From the NCBI GenBank assembly GCA_022844525.1, contig JALHLO010000009.1, positions 1 through 35,269 of the forward strand: a stretch of DNA of 35,269 nucleotides. The letters are read 5' to 3'. Numbering within the stretch: the first letter of the stretch is position 1; each line of letters starts with the position of its first letter. The notes under the pieces are model-generated. The model was given only the letters and a program-made list of their open reading frames with translations. It did no database searches and had not been told where the DNA came from. A program made the position numbers and the translations under genes. The DNA comes from Ramlibacter sp. Lineage in GTDB: Bacteria > Pseudomonadota > Gammaproteobacteria > Burkholderiales > Burkholderiaceae_C. This document shows positions 7,470 to 15,349 of the stretch, one piece after another.

Positions 7470-8317
7470 CGGATCCGGTCGGCCAGCAGTTCCCACACGG
7501 GGACGAGTTCCGCCGGCAGGTGGGGCAGCTTGCCGAGGTCGGTGTGGCTCTCGTCGGGGCTGTGGAAGTCGCTGCCGCGCGAGGCGGCCAGGCCGAATTC
7601 GCGCGCGGTGTCGGCATAGCGCACGGCTTCGGCGGCGGAGTGGCTGCCGGTCACGACCTCCACCGCGCGGCCGCCGTGGGCCTTGAACTCGGTGAACAGC
7701 GCGAATTCCTCGTTGGCCGTGAACTTGTAGCGGGCCGGGTGGGCGATCACCGCGATGCCGCCGGCATCGGTGATCCACTGGATCGCGTGCTTCAGCGAGG
7801 CCCAGCGGTGCGGCACGTAGCCGGGCTTGCCCTCGGTGAGGAAGCGGCGGAACACCTCGCTGGTGTCCTTGCAGGCGCCGATCTCCACCAGGTAGCGGGC
7901 GAAATGGGTGCGCGAGACCAGTTCGGGGTTGCCGACGTACTTCAGGGCGCCCTCATAGGCATCCTGGATGCCCACCTTCGCCAGCCCGGCGGCGATCTCC
8001 CGCGCACGCTCGCCCCGGCCGCCGCGGGTGTCTTCCAGGCCGCGCCGCATCTGCGGGTCGTCCGCGTCGAAGCCGAGGCCGACGATGTGCACGGTCTCGT
8101 CCGCGAAGGTGACCGAGATCTCGGTGCCGGTCAGGTAGCGCATGCCGTGCGCGCGCGCCGCTTCGGCCGCGCGGTGCTGGCCGCCGATTTCGTCGTGGTC
8201 CGTCAGCGCCCACAGTTCCACGCCGTTGGCCGCGGCCCGGGCCGCCAGCACCTCGGGTTCGAGCGTGCCGTCGGACACCACGGAGTGGCAGTGGAGGTCG
8301 GCGTTGAGGATGGGCAC
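7466..8317 (-). CDS. PHP-domain phosphoesterase (RnmF/YciV-like), 283 aa
   Basis: Metal-dependent phosphoesterase of the PHP family. The nearest known type is the 3',5'-nucleoside bisphosphate phosphatase/5'-3' exoribonuclease YciV (RNase AM). Metal-site motifs are DLHCHSVVSDG (H9, H11), ALTDHDEIGG near 38, HPARYK near 193 and SRGSDFHSPDE near 255. Length matches the family (~280-290). The start is GTG at 8317, which sits inside an inverted repeat (CACGCCT/AGGCGTG) with TAGAAT 6 nt upstream. The downstream DMT permease overlaps it by 4 bases. The upstream gene pcp is 43 bp away. Confidence 0.93.
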   Translation of the reverse strand: MPILNADLHCHSVVSDGTLEPEVLAARAAANGVELWALTDHDEIGGQHRAAEAARAHGMRYLTGTEISVTFADETVHIVGLGFDADDPQMRRGLEDTRGGRGERAREIAAGLAKVGIQDAYEGALKYVGNPELVSRTHFARYLVEIGACKDTSEVFRRFLTEGKPGYVPHRWASLKHAIQWITDAGGIAVIAHPARYKFTANEEFALFTEFKAHGGRAVEVVTGSHSAAEAVRYADTAREFGLAASRGSDFHSPDESHTDLGKLPHLPAELVPVWELLADRIR

Positions 8318-8335
8318 GCCTCGATTCTAGGCGTG
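8315..8335. repeat. Inverted repeat enclosing PHP start codon and -10-like box
   Basis: CACGCCT (8315-8321) and AGGCGTG (8329-8335) form 7-bp perfect arms with a 7-base loop. On the minus strand the right arm ends in the GTG start codon and the loop region holds TAGAAT. It could be an operator or chance. Confidence 0.4.
8324..8329 (-). promoter_or_regulatory. -10-like box TAGAAT, 6 nt before the PHP gene start
   Basis: TAGAAT (8329 to 8324) is followed by CGAGGC and the GTG at 8317. The GAGG in the spacer is too close to the start to act as a normal ribosome site. This is the best match to the sigma-70 consensus among the six cases. Confidence 0.5.
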
Positions 8336-8360
8336 GGGTCGCGCAGGCGCTGACGCGGGG

Positions 8361-9029
8361 TCAATTCAGCGCGCCCGCCTCCTTGCGGATGTCCTGGTGC
8401 GTGGACAGGGCGCAGGCGATCGCGAGTTCCAGCCCGCGCACGATCTCCTCCACCCGCATGGAGGGCTGGCCCTGCTGCGGCAGCCAGGGCACGTGGATCA
8501 GGCCGCCGCGCACGCCCTGCCATCTCGGCTGGGCCAGCAGGTGCATCAAACCGTAAAAGGTCTGGTTGCAGACGAAGGTGCCGGCGGTCTGCGAAACCTC
8601 CGCGCGCACCCCGTGGTCCACCAGGCTCTGCAGCATCGCCTTGATCGGCAGGCCGGTGAAGTAGGCGGCCGGGCCGCCCGGCACGATCGGCACGTCGATG
8701 GGCTTGGCGCCCACGTTGTCGGGGATGCGGGCATCGTTCACGTTGATCGCCACCCGCTCGAGCGAAATCGCGCCCCGGCCCCCCGCCTGGCCGGTGCAGA
8801 TCACCAGCCGGGGCTGGAACTCTTCCATGAGCGCCTCCAGCCGGCGCAGCGAGGTGCCGAAGATGGTCGGGATCTCGCCGCCGATGACCGTGTGTCCGGA
8901 AATCACCCGGCCGTGCAGCGCGTGCACGGCATCCCAGCTGGGGTTGACCGGGCTGCCCCCGAAGGGATCGAAACCGGTGACCAAAACCGTCGGCGGCTTA
9001 CGCGCGCTCGTGCTGGGGCTGGTTAGCAT
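8361..9029 (-). CDS. pcp: Pyroglutamyl-peptidase I, 222 aa
   Basis: Cytosolic cysteine peptidase (family C15) that removes N-terminal pyroglutamate. The catalytic triad is visible as E91 (ISLERVAIN), C154 (TAGTFVCNQTFY) and H179 (GGLIHVPWLP). The N-terminal VLVTGFDPFGG and PxxFGTS motifs are also typical. Length fits the family (~210-225). The ATG at 9029 has TAGAGT 6 nt upstream and no Shine-Dalgarno sequence. It is divergent from the metallopeptidase gene at 9058, with only 28 bp between the two start codons. Confidence 0.96.
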   Translation of the reverse strand: MLTSPSTSARKPPTVLVTGFDPFGGSPVNPSWDAVHALHGRVISGHTVIGGEIPTIFGTSLRRLEALMEEFQPRLVICTGQAGGRGAISLERVAINVNDARIPDNVGAKPIDVPIVPGGPAAYFTGLPIKAMLQSLVDHGVRAEVSQTAGTFVCNQTFYGLMHLLAQPRWQGVRGGLIHVPWLPQQGQPSMRVEEIVRGLELAIACALSTHQDIRKEAGALN

Positions 9030-9041
9030 CGGGTCACTCTA
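9024..9041. promoter_or_regulatory. Overlapping divergent -10-like boxes (pcp / ypfJ-like)
   Basis: For pcp, TAGAGT reads 9041 to 9036, 6 nt before its ATG. For the plus-strand metallopeptidase, TAGCAT at 9024-9029 covers the pcp start codon and would give a leader of about 22 nt containing AGGAG. Use of the two promoters could be mutually exclusive. Positions seen; activity inferred. Confidence 0.4.
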
Positions 9042-9057
9042 CAGCAGGAGAACGACC

Positions 9058-9927
9058 ATGCGTTGGGAAGGTAACCGGCAGTCCTCGAACGTCGAGGACG
9101 CGCGCGCGGGCGGCGGTGGCGGCTTCGGCATCGGCGGCGGGGCGATCGGCATCGGCACGATCGTCATCGCCCTGATCGGCGGGGCGGTGCTCGGGATCAA
9201 CCCGCTGACGCTCCTGGGCATCATGACCGGCGGCGGCACGCCGCAGGTGCAGCAGCAGGCGCCGGCCCCGGCCCCGCCCGCGAACGACCGGATGGCGCAG
9301 TTCGTCTCCACCGTGCTGGCCGACACCGAGGACGTGTGGAAGCAGCAGTTCCAGCAGGGCGGCGCGACCTACGTGGAGCCGAAGCTGGTGCTGTTCCGCG
9401 GGGCGGTGCGTACGGCCTGCGGCGCCGGCCAGGCGGCCATGGGCCCGTTCTACTGCCCGGCCGACCAGAAGGTCTACATCGACCTGAGCTTCTACGAAAC
9501 CATGAAGAACCGCCTGGGCGCGCCCGGCGACTTCGCCCAGGCCTACGTGATCGCCCACGAGGTGGGCCACCACGTGCAGAACGTGCTGGGGATCAGCGAG
9601 CGGGTGCAGCGGGCCCAGGCGAGCGGCGGCCGGGCCGAGGCCAACGCCATGAGCGTGCGCCTGGAACTGCAGGCCGACTGCTTCGCCGGGGTCTGGGGCC
9701 ACCACGCGCAGAACCAGCGCCAGATCCTGGAGCAGGGCGACGTGGAAGAGGCGATGAACGCCGCCGCCAGGATCGGCGACGACGCCCTGCAGGCCAGCGC
9801 GGGCCGGGCGGTGGTGCCGGAGAGCTTCACCCACGGCACCAGCGAGCAGCGCCAGCGCTGGTTCTCGACCGGCCTGAAGACCGGCAGCGTGAAGGCCTGC
9901 GACACCTTCAGCGCGCGGACCCTGTAA
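9058..9927 (+). CDS. ypfJ: Neutral zinc metallopeptidase, YpfJ family, 289 aa
   Basis: Membrane-anchored protein of the Zn_peptidase (YpfJ) family. It has a short cytoplasmic N-terminus with the family signature MRWEGxRxSxNVED, a Gly-rich stretch, one membrane span (~29-47), a Pro/Ala/Gln linker (~62-76) and the peptidase domain. The zinc site HEVGHH (167-172) is followed by ELQADCFAGVWG (~202-213), which supplies the third ligand. Two cysteine pairs in the extracytoplasmic part may form disulfides. The start is supported by AGGAG 7 bases upstream and by the signature N-terminus. The physiological substrate of the family is not established. Confidence 0.95.
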   Translation: MRWEGNRQSSNVEDARAGGGGGFGIGGGAIGIGTIVIALIGGAVLGINPLTLLGIMTGGGTPQVQQQAPAPAPPANDRMAQFVSTVLADTEDVWKQQFQQGGATYVEPKLVLFRGAVRTACGAGQAAMGPFYCPADQKVYIDLSFYETMKNRLGAPGDFAQAYVIAHEVGHHVQNVLGISERVQRAQASGGRAEANAMSVRLELQADCFAGVWGHHAQNQRQILEQGDVEEAMNAAARIGDDALQASAGRAVVPESFTHGTSEQRQRWFSTGLKTGSVKACDTFSARTL

Positions 9928-10000
9928 GCGGCGGGGGCGGCTCCGGCGGCTCAGCCGTTCCCCTAAACCCCCCGGTTCCAGGACCTGGCGCCGGGAATGC

Positions 10001-10006
10001 GACAAT
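10001..10006 (+). promoter_or_regulatory. -10-like box GACAAT before the DEAD-box helicase
   Basis: GACAAT is 9 nt before the ATG at 10016 and exactly 6 nt before an in-frame TTG at 10013. The helicase would have either a 3-nt leader or a leaderless TTG start. Confidence 0.4.
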
Positions 10007-10015
10007 ACCCGGTTG

Positions 10016-11437
10016 ATGTCCGAATCCGCCTTTTCCCACCTTTCGCTGGCCGAGCCGCTTTCCCGGGCCGTGGCCGAAATGGGCTACGAGTCCATGACGC
10101 CCATCCAGGCGCAGGCCATTCCCGTGGTCCTGACCGGGCGCGACGTCATGGGCGCCGCGCAGACCGGCACCGGCAAGACGGCGGCCTTCTCGCTGCCGCT
10201 GCTGCAGCGCATGCTCAAGCACGAGAACGCGTCGACCTCGCCCGCCCGGCACCCGGTGCGCGCGCTGGTGCTGCTGCCCACGCGCGAACTGGCGGACCAG
10301 GTGGCCCAGCAGATCAAGCTGTATGCCAAGTACACCAACCTGCGCAGCGCCGTGGTGTTCGGCGGCATGGACATGAAGCCGCAGACCGCCGAACTCAAGC
10401 GCGGCGTGGAAGTGCTGGTCGCCACCCCGGGCCGCCTGCTCGATCACATCGAGGCGAAGAACGCGGTGCTGAACCAGGTCGAATACGTGGTGCTGGACGA
10501 GGCCGACCGCATGCTGGACATCGGCTTCCTGCCGGACCTGCAGCGCATCCTGTCCTACCTGCCCAAGCAGCGCACCACGCTGCTGTTCTCCGCGACCTTC
10601 TCGCCCGAGATCAAGCGCCTGGCCTCCAGCTACCTGCAGGACCCGGTGACCATCGAGGTGTCGCGGCCCAACACCACCGCCTCCACGGTGGAACAGCATT
10701 TCTACAGCGTGGTGGACGACGACAAGCGGCGCGCGGTCAGGCAGATCGTGCGCCAGCGCGGGATCACGCAGGCCTTCGTGTTCGTCAACAGCAAGCTCGG
10801 TTGCGCGCGGCTGGCGCGTTCGCTGGAGCGCGAGGGAATGAACACCACCGCCCTGCACGGCGACAAGAGCCAGGACGAACGCCTGAAGGCGCTCGATGCC
10901 TTCAAGAAGGGCGAAGTCGACCTGCTGGTGGCCACCGACGTCGCGGCGCGCGGCCTGGACATCAAGGACGTGCCGGCGGTGTTCAACTTCGACGTGCCCT
11001 TCAACGCCGAGGACTACATCCACCGCATCGGCCGCACCGGCCGCGCCGGCGCCTCCGGCCTGGCGGTCACGCTGGTGTCGCCCAGCGACACCCGGCTGAT
11101 GGCGGACCTGGAAAAGCTGCTGAAACGCAAGATCGAGATCGAGCCGCTGGAGTTCGACGACGAGCGCCCGCGCGGCCGCATCAACGACGGCCGCCGCACC
11201 TGGCGCGAGCGCGGCGAGGACGACGACCGTGCCGCCCCGGTGCGCACCGAGGAGCGGCGCCGCGACGGCCGCAGCGCCTCCGCGCCCAAGGACCCCTTCT
11301 TCGACCAGCCCTACGAGCCGCCGCCGCGGGAAGAGGCCCCCGCGTGGGAAGCCAACGCCAAGCCGGCCACGCGCAGCATCTCCGCGAACATCAAGCCCAA
11401 GCGCAAGGTCGCGGCGCTGTTCAAGGCGGAACAGTAG
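10016..11437 (+). CDS. DEAD-box RNA helicase, RhlE-like, 473 aa
   Basis: ATP-dependent RNA helicase acting in ribosome assembly or RNA turnover. It begins with the Q motif (F-x-x-L, then GYESMTPIQAQAIP, 23-36), then motif I AQTGTGKT (48-55), PTRELA, TPGRLLD, DEAD (VLDEADRMLD), SAT (LFSATF), and C-terminal motifs (ATDVAARGLDI, HRIGRTGRAG). The last ~95 residues are a charged, low-complexity tail ending in KPKRKVAALFKAEQ, probably an RNA-contact or protein-contact extension. The ATG is preferred over the in-frame TTG at 10013. The stop is 4 bp from the stop of the convergent apaH gene. Confidence 0.95.
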   Translation: MSESAFSHLSLAEPLSRAVAEMGYESMTPIQAQAIPVVLTGRDVMGAAQTGTGKTAAFSLPLLQRMLKHENASTSPARHPVRALVLLPTRELADQVAQQIKLYAKYTNLRSAVVFGGMDMKPQTAELKRGVEVLVATPGRLLDHIEAKNAVLNQVEYVVLDEADRMLDIGFLPDLQRILSYLPKQRTTLLFSATFSPEIKRLASSYLQDPVTIEVSRPNTTASTVEQHFYSVVDDDKRRAVRQIVRQRGITQAFVFVNSKLGCARLARSLEREGMNTTALHGDKSQDERLKALDAFKKGEVDLLVATDVAARGLDIKDVPAVFNFDVPFNAEDYIHRIGRTGRAGASGLAVTLVSPSDTRLMADLEKLLKRKIEIEPLEFDDERPRGRINDGRRTWRERGEDDDRAAPVRTEERRRDGRSASAPKDPFFDQPYEPPPREEAPAWEANAKPATRSISANIKPKRKVAALFKAEQ

Positions 11438-11441
11438 ACCG

Positions 11442-12272
11442 TCATTCCCCCGGCCGCTGCGCCTGCTCGCACTGCTCCTGGATGAGCTCGTGCGCGCCGT
11501 CGTCGGCCAGCCGCAGCGCGCTCAGGCATCCGCCCCACACGCAGCCCGTGTCCAGCGACACCAGGTCCGGCCGGCGCAGGTAGCCCAGCGTCGACCAGTG
11601 GCCGAAGGCGATGGTCACGTTCGCGCTCCGGCGCCCCGGCACGTCGAACCAGGGCAGCATTCCCGGCGGCGCCTGGTCCGGCGTGCCCGAGGCTTTCAGG
11701 TCCATCGCGCCTTCCGGCGTGCAGAAGCGCAGCCGGGTGAGCGCGTTCACCACCACGCGCAGGCGGTCGGCGCCGGCGAGGCCATCGTCCCACCGGTCCG
11801 GCTGGTTGCCCCACATGTGCGCGAGGAAACCCGTCAGGTCGGGGCCGCGCAGCACCGCCTCCACTTCCGCGGCGAGCGCGAGCACCTGCGCCAGGTCCCA
11901 CTGCGGCAGCACGCCGCCGTGCACCATCAGGATGCCGCGCGCGTGCAGCGCCATCGGGCGGTGCCGCAGCCAGTCCAGCATCGCGTCGCGGTCGGGCGCG
12001 CCCAGGATGTCGTCCATCGTGTCGTTGCGGTGCGGCGCGCGATAGCCGTGCGCCACGGCCAGCAGGCTCAGGTCGTGGTTGCCCAGGAGGCAGCGCGCGG
12101 CGTCGCCGTGGGCCATCAGCCGGCGCAGCACCGCCGCCGACGCCGGCCCGCGGTTCACCAGGTCGCCCAGCAGGTAGAGCGTGTCGCGGCTCGGCGAGAA
12201 GCCGATCTTCGCCAGCAGCCGCGCGAGCGGGGCGTCGCAGCCCTGGACGTCGCCGATCAGATAGTGCGCCAT
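11442..12272 (-). CDS. apaH: Symmetrical diadenosine tetraphosphatase, 276 aa
   Basis: Hydrolyses Ap4A to two ADP and also removes Np4 caps from RNA 5' ends. Metallophosphatase motifs are GDVQGC (residues 7-12), GDLVNRGP (~36-43), GNHD (~64-67) and GHWSTLGYL with TGCVWGG near the C-terminus. Length is typical (~270-280). The start ATG at 12272 shares one base with the stop of the upstream DUF2971 gene (TGATG), so translation is probably coupled. Longer in-frame extensions of this frame run through the DUF2971 gene and are rejected. Confidence 0.96.
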   Translation of the reverse strand: MAHYLIGDVQGCDAPLARLLAKIGFSPSRDTLYLLGDLVNRGPASAAVLRRLMAHGDAARCLLGNHDLSLLAVAHGYRAPHRNDTMDDILGAPDRDAMLDWLRHRPMALHARGILMVHGGVLPQWDLAQVLALAAEVEAVLRGPDLTGFLAHMWGNQPDRWDDGLAGADRLRVVVNALTRLRFCTPEGAMDLKASGTPDQAPPGMLPWFDVPGRRSANVTIAFGHWSTLGYLRRPDLVSLDTGCVWGGCLSALRLADDGAHELIQEQCEQAQRPGE

Positions 12273-13219
12273 CAGCGCTGCGCGCGGTAAGGCGTGCTGG
12301 AGCGCGCGACGCGGTCCTTCCACGCCGGCTGGTACAGCTCCAGCATGCGCACCACCGAGCGCAGGGCCAGCGGCGTCGCCAGCACCGGGCCCAGGATGAT
12401 CCGCTGCACCATCTGCTCCAGGCTGGGCCGCGTCTCCGCCGTGCCCAGCGCGCCGGTGATGAAGCGCAGCCGCGGCTCGATGCCGCGCGGGCCGATCGCG
12501 TAGTGCAGCTGCTGCTTGAACAGGCCTTCGTGGTCCTGCTCGCGCAGGTAGACGATGCGCCACTCGCGTTCCTCGTGGAAGCCGCGGTGCTTGGTGAACA
12601 GGGCGAACAGCTTGATGCGCTCGAACAGAACCGCGGCGGCCTGCTTCATGTCGGACACCGGGCCGCCGATGCGGCGCAGGGCGTCGGCGAAGTGCAGCAG
12701 CTTGTGGTCCATCCAGGCTTCGCTCGCCTCGTAGGAGAGGTACTGCACCTGCCGCACCAGCATCGGCGAGCGCGCGGCCAGCAGGGGCCCCATGTCGAAC
12801 ACGATCGCCACGCCATTGCCGTCGCCGCCGTAGCCGCGCCACATGGACAGCAGTCCGTCGTCGCCGATCTCCTCGTCGTGCTCGGCGCAGCTGAACACGT
12901 AGACGTCGAAGGCGGACTCGCCGTCGAAGGCCGTGTACAGCTCGTCGAAGGCGTCCAGCAGCGCGTTGTAGTGCGCGGGCGGGCAGGCCTCGCGCAGGCC
13001 GGCGTGGCTGCGCACGGCGTGCAGGCCCAGGTTCATGCCGTAGCGCAGTTCGTCGACGTCGTTCATGTACAGCGGATTGGAAAACCAGATCTCGCCGGTC
13101 TGCGCGATGCGCTCCAGGGTCCCGATGGAGGTGTAGTGCGCCAGCAGGGGCAGCTCGCCGGGGGCCGGCTCGCGCTGCATGTCGGACCAGAGCACGCGTT
13201 CGAGTGTTTCTTCAGGCAC
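12272..13219 (-). CDS. DUF2971 domain protein, 315 aa
   Basis: Belongs to the DUF2971 family of unknown function. Recognised from LLAHYTSIGTLERIAQTGEIWFSNPLYMNDVDELRYG near the N-terminus, then SFSCAEHDEEIGDDGLLSMWRGYG-type text near 110-130 (here VFSCAEHDE), GVAIVFD, and HEEREWRIV near 218. These blocks contain the conserved W, R, D and E residues of the family. There is no signal peptide or membrane span. The start is GTG at 13219; the first ~25 residues precede the conserved block. It is coupled to apaH by a one-base overlap and divergent from the CNNM-type gene 47 bp away. DUF2971 proteins are scattered and sometimes lie near mobile or defence genes, but here the context is housekeeping. 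Confidence 0.88.
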   Translation of the reverse strand: MPEETLERVLWSDMQREPAPGELPLLAHYTSIGTLERIAQTGEIWFSNPLYMNDVDELRYGMNLGLHAVRSHAGLREACPPAHYNALLDAFDELYTAFDGESAFDVYVFSCAEHDEEIGDDGLLSMWRGYGGDGNGVAIVFDMGPLLAARSPMLVRQVQYLSYEASEAWMDHKLLHFADALRRIGGPVSDMKQAAAVLFERIKLFALFTKHRGFHEEREWRIVYLREQDHEGLFKQQLHYAIGPRGIEPRLRFITGALGTAETRPSLEQMVQRIILGPVLATPLALRSVVRMLELYQPAWKDRVARSSTPYRAQR

Positions 13220-13231
13220 GGTGGGCGTTGC

Positions 13232-13239
13232 AGTAAAGT
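13232..13239. promoter_or_regulatory. Overlapping divergent -10-like boxes (DUF2971 / CNNM)
   Basis: AGTAAAGT gives TAAAGT on plus (13234-13239), 27 bases before the ATG at 13267, and TTTACT on minus (13237-13232), 12 bases before the GTG at 13219. The whole intergenic space is 47 bp, so promoters must overlap or lie inside coding sequence. Confidence 0.3.
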
Positions 13240-13266
13240 GCAGTCCCTGCGATTCTGTCCTGTTTC

Positions 13267-14571
13267 ATGGATTTCCTGCTGATCGCGTTCCTGACGCTGC
13301 TCAACGGCCTGTTCGCCATGTCCGAAATGGCGCTGGCCTCCACCCGGAAGGCGCGCCTGGCGGCCATGGCGGAAGCGGGCGACGGCGGCGCGCAGGCGGC
13401 GCTGAAGCTGCTGGAGCAGCCCACGCAGTTCCTGTCCACCGTGCAGGTGGGCATCACCTCCATCGGCGTCATCAACGGCATCATCGGCGAGGCCGCCTTC
13501 AGCGCGGACCTGGCGCAGTGGCTGCGCGACACCGGCGTGCCGCCGCGCTTTTCCGCCGTGACGGCCACCGCCATCGTGGTGGCCGTGATCACCTACATCA
13601 CCATCATCTTCGGCGAGCTGGTGCCCAAGCGCATCGGCCAGATCTACCCGGAGCAGATCGCGCGCTGGTCGTCGCGCCCGATGCGCTGGCTGTCCAGGGC
13701 GGCCGGACCCTTCGTCAAGCTGCTGTCCGCGTCCACCCAGGGCATCCTGAAGCTGCTGGCGATCGACACCACCGCCCGCCTGATGACCGAGGAGGAGATC
13801 CAGCACAGCCTGGAAGAGGGCGTGGAGGCGGGCGTGATCGAGCAGCACGAGCACCAGATGGTGCGCAACGTGTTCCACCTGGACGACCGGCCGCTGACCT
13901 CCATGATGGTGCCGCGCTCGGACGTGCAATGGCTCGACGCGGGCACCACCGTGCGCGAGGCGCTGCGGCGCGCCGGCGAGGGCGAGGTCCATTCCTGGTA
14001 CCCGGTGTGCCGCGGCTCGCTGGACGACGTGGTCGGCATCGTCAGCGTCGCCAAGCTGATCTCGCTGGGGCCGGACCACGAAGGCGTGCTGGAGCCGCAC
14101 GCGGTGCCGGCGCCCTTCGTGCCGGAGACGCTCAGCGGCATGGAGCTGCTGGAGCAGTTCCGCATCCGCTCGGCCCGCCTGGTGTTCGTGGTCGACGAGT
14201 ACGGCGTGGTGCAGGGCCTGATCACGCCGCACGACCTGCTCGAGGCGATCACCGGCGAACTGCAGCCCGCGGAGAAGGCCGAGGCCTGGGCCACGCAGCG
14301 CGAAGACGGCTCCTGGCTGCTCGACGGCCTGATGCCGGTCTCGGAGCTCAAGGCGCGGCTGGACATCCGCGAGCTGCCCGAGGAGGACAAGGGCCGCTAC
14401 AACACGCTGGCGGGCCTGCTGATGGCCGTGTCGGGGCACCTGCCCGGCCCGGGCGAGCGCATCGACTGCGGCGAATGGGTGTTCGAGGTGGTGGACCTCG
14501 ACGGCCGGCGCATCGACAAGGTGCTGGCGCAGACCGTGCCGGAGCCGGCCGACGCGGCCGCCGGCGACTGA
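13267..14571 (+). CDS. CNNM/CorC-type hemolysin-family membrane protein, 434 aa
   Basis: Domain order is DUF21/CNNM transmembrane domain (residues 1-~190, four hydrophobic segments beginning at the N-terminus: FLLIAFLTLLNGLFAMSEMAL), a CBS-domain pair (~205-330, with HQMVRNVFHLDDRPLTSMMV and SARLVFVVDEYG), and a C-terminal CorC_HlyC domain (~345-425, with LAGLLMAVSGHLPGPGERI). Proteins of this type are linked to magnesium or cobalt efflux or tolerance, and the old name hemolysin is historical. EEEIQHSLEEGVEAGVIE near 178-195 is the typical linker. The SapC-family gene follows after 22 bp and is likely co-transcribed. Confidence 0.94.
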   Translation: MDFLLIAFLTLLNGLFAMSEMALASTRKARLAAMAEAGDGGAQAALKLLEQPTQFLSTVQVGITSIGVINGIIGEAAFSADLAQWLRDTGVPPRFSAVTATAIVVAVITYITIIFGELVPKRIGQIYPEQIARWSSRPMRWLSRAAGPFVKLLSASTQGILKLLAIDTTARLMTEEEIQHSLEEGVEAGVIEQHEHQMVRNVFHLDDRPLTSMMVPRSDVQWLDAGTTVREALRRAGEGEVHSWYPVCRGSLDDVVGIVSVAKLISLGPDHEGVLEPHAVPAPFVPETLSGMELLEQFRIRSARLVFVVDEYGVVQGLITPHDLLEAITGELQPAEKAEAWATQREDGSWLLDGLMPVSELKARLDIRELPEEDKGRYNTLAGLLMAVSGHLPGPGERIDCGEWVFEVVDLDGRRIDKVLAQTVPEPADAAAGD

Positions 14572-14593
14572 ACGCGCGAAGGAGCGCAAAGCC

Positions 14594-15343
14594 ATGTCCG
14601 ACCTGGTCTACTACGAAAAGCCGGTGCTGCTCGATCGCGACAAGCACCGCGGCCGGCGCGTGCGCGCGGGGCAGAGCTTCGCCTTCGCCCGCAAGGCCAA
14701 CTCGCTGTACCTGGCCGGCGTGGAGTTCAACGAGGCGTGCAAGGAATACGCGGTGGTGTTCACCCGCGCCGGCGGCAAGGTGGTGCCGGTGGTGATGCTG
14801 GGCCTGCGCAGCCGCGAGAACCTGTTCGTCGACGCCCAGGAACGCTGGGACGCGCGCTACATCCCGGCCTTCGTGCGCCGCTATCCCTTCGTGCTGGCGG
14901 AGCTGCCGGGCCAGGCGCTCGCCGTCTGCATCGACGAGGCGTACGCGGGGCTGAACGACAGCGAGGGCGAGCCGCTGTTCGAGGCCGGCGGCAAGGAGAC
15001 GGCCTTCCTGCGCAACGCGCTGGACTTCCTGGCGCAGTACCAGCGCGAGTACCTGCGCACCGAGGCGTTCTGCCGGCGCCTGGACCAGGCGGGGCTGCTG
15101 CGGGAGATGGACGCGCGCGCGGACCTCGCGGACGGGCGCAGCTTCACCGTCAACGGCCTGCTGGTGGTGGACGAGAAGAAGCTGATGGCGCTGCCCGATG
15201 CGGCCGCGCTGGCCATGTTCCGCGCCGGCGAGCTGCACCTGGTGTCCATGCACCTGGCCTCGCTGTCGAACATGCAGCGGCTGGTCGATCGCCTCGCCGA
15301 GCGAAAGAGCCCGCTCACGCCAGCCCCGCAGCCGCCCGCCTAG
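14594..15343 (+). CDS. SapC-family protein, 249 aa
   Basis: Matches the SapC family by its opening block (Y-Y-E-x-P-V-x-L-x-R-x-x-H, residues 6-18), FAxxANSLYLAGVEFxEA (~31-50), VVMLGLRSRENLF and YIPAFVRRYPF (~80-100), and the C-terminal NGLLVVDEKKLMALPD segment. SapC was named in connection with Campylobacter S-layer genes, but in proteobacteria like this its role is unproven. There is no signal peptide or membrane span, so it is probably cytoplasmic. The ATG at 14594 has a strong AAGGAG site 8 bases upstream. Convergent with the winged-helix-like gene, whose stop is 6 bp away. Confidence 0.88.
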   Translation: MSDLVYYEKPVLLDRDKHRGRRVRAGQSFAFARKANSLYLAGVEFNEACKEYAVVFTRAGGKVVPVVMLGLRSRENLFVDAQERWDARYIPAFVRRYPFVLAELPGQALAVCIDEAYAGLNDSEGEPLFEAGGKETAFLRNALDFLAQYQREYLRTEAFCRRLDQAGLLREMDARADLADGRSFTVNGLLVVDEKKLMALPDAAALAMFRAGELHLVSMHLASLSNMQRLVDRLAERKSPLTPAPQPPA

Positions 15344-15349
15344 CCGCTG

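Noticed and set aside
11442-12842. 466-codon minus-strand frame as an N-terminally extended ApaH
   Set aside because: The extension reads the DUF2971 gene out of frame. ApaH begins with MAHYLIGDVQG at 12272, where the family normally starts.
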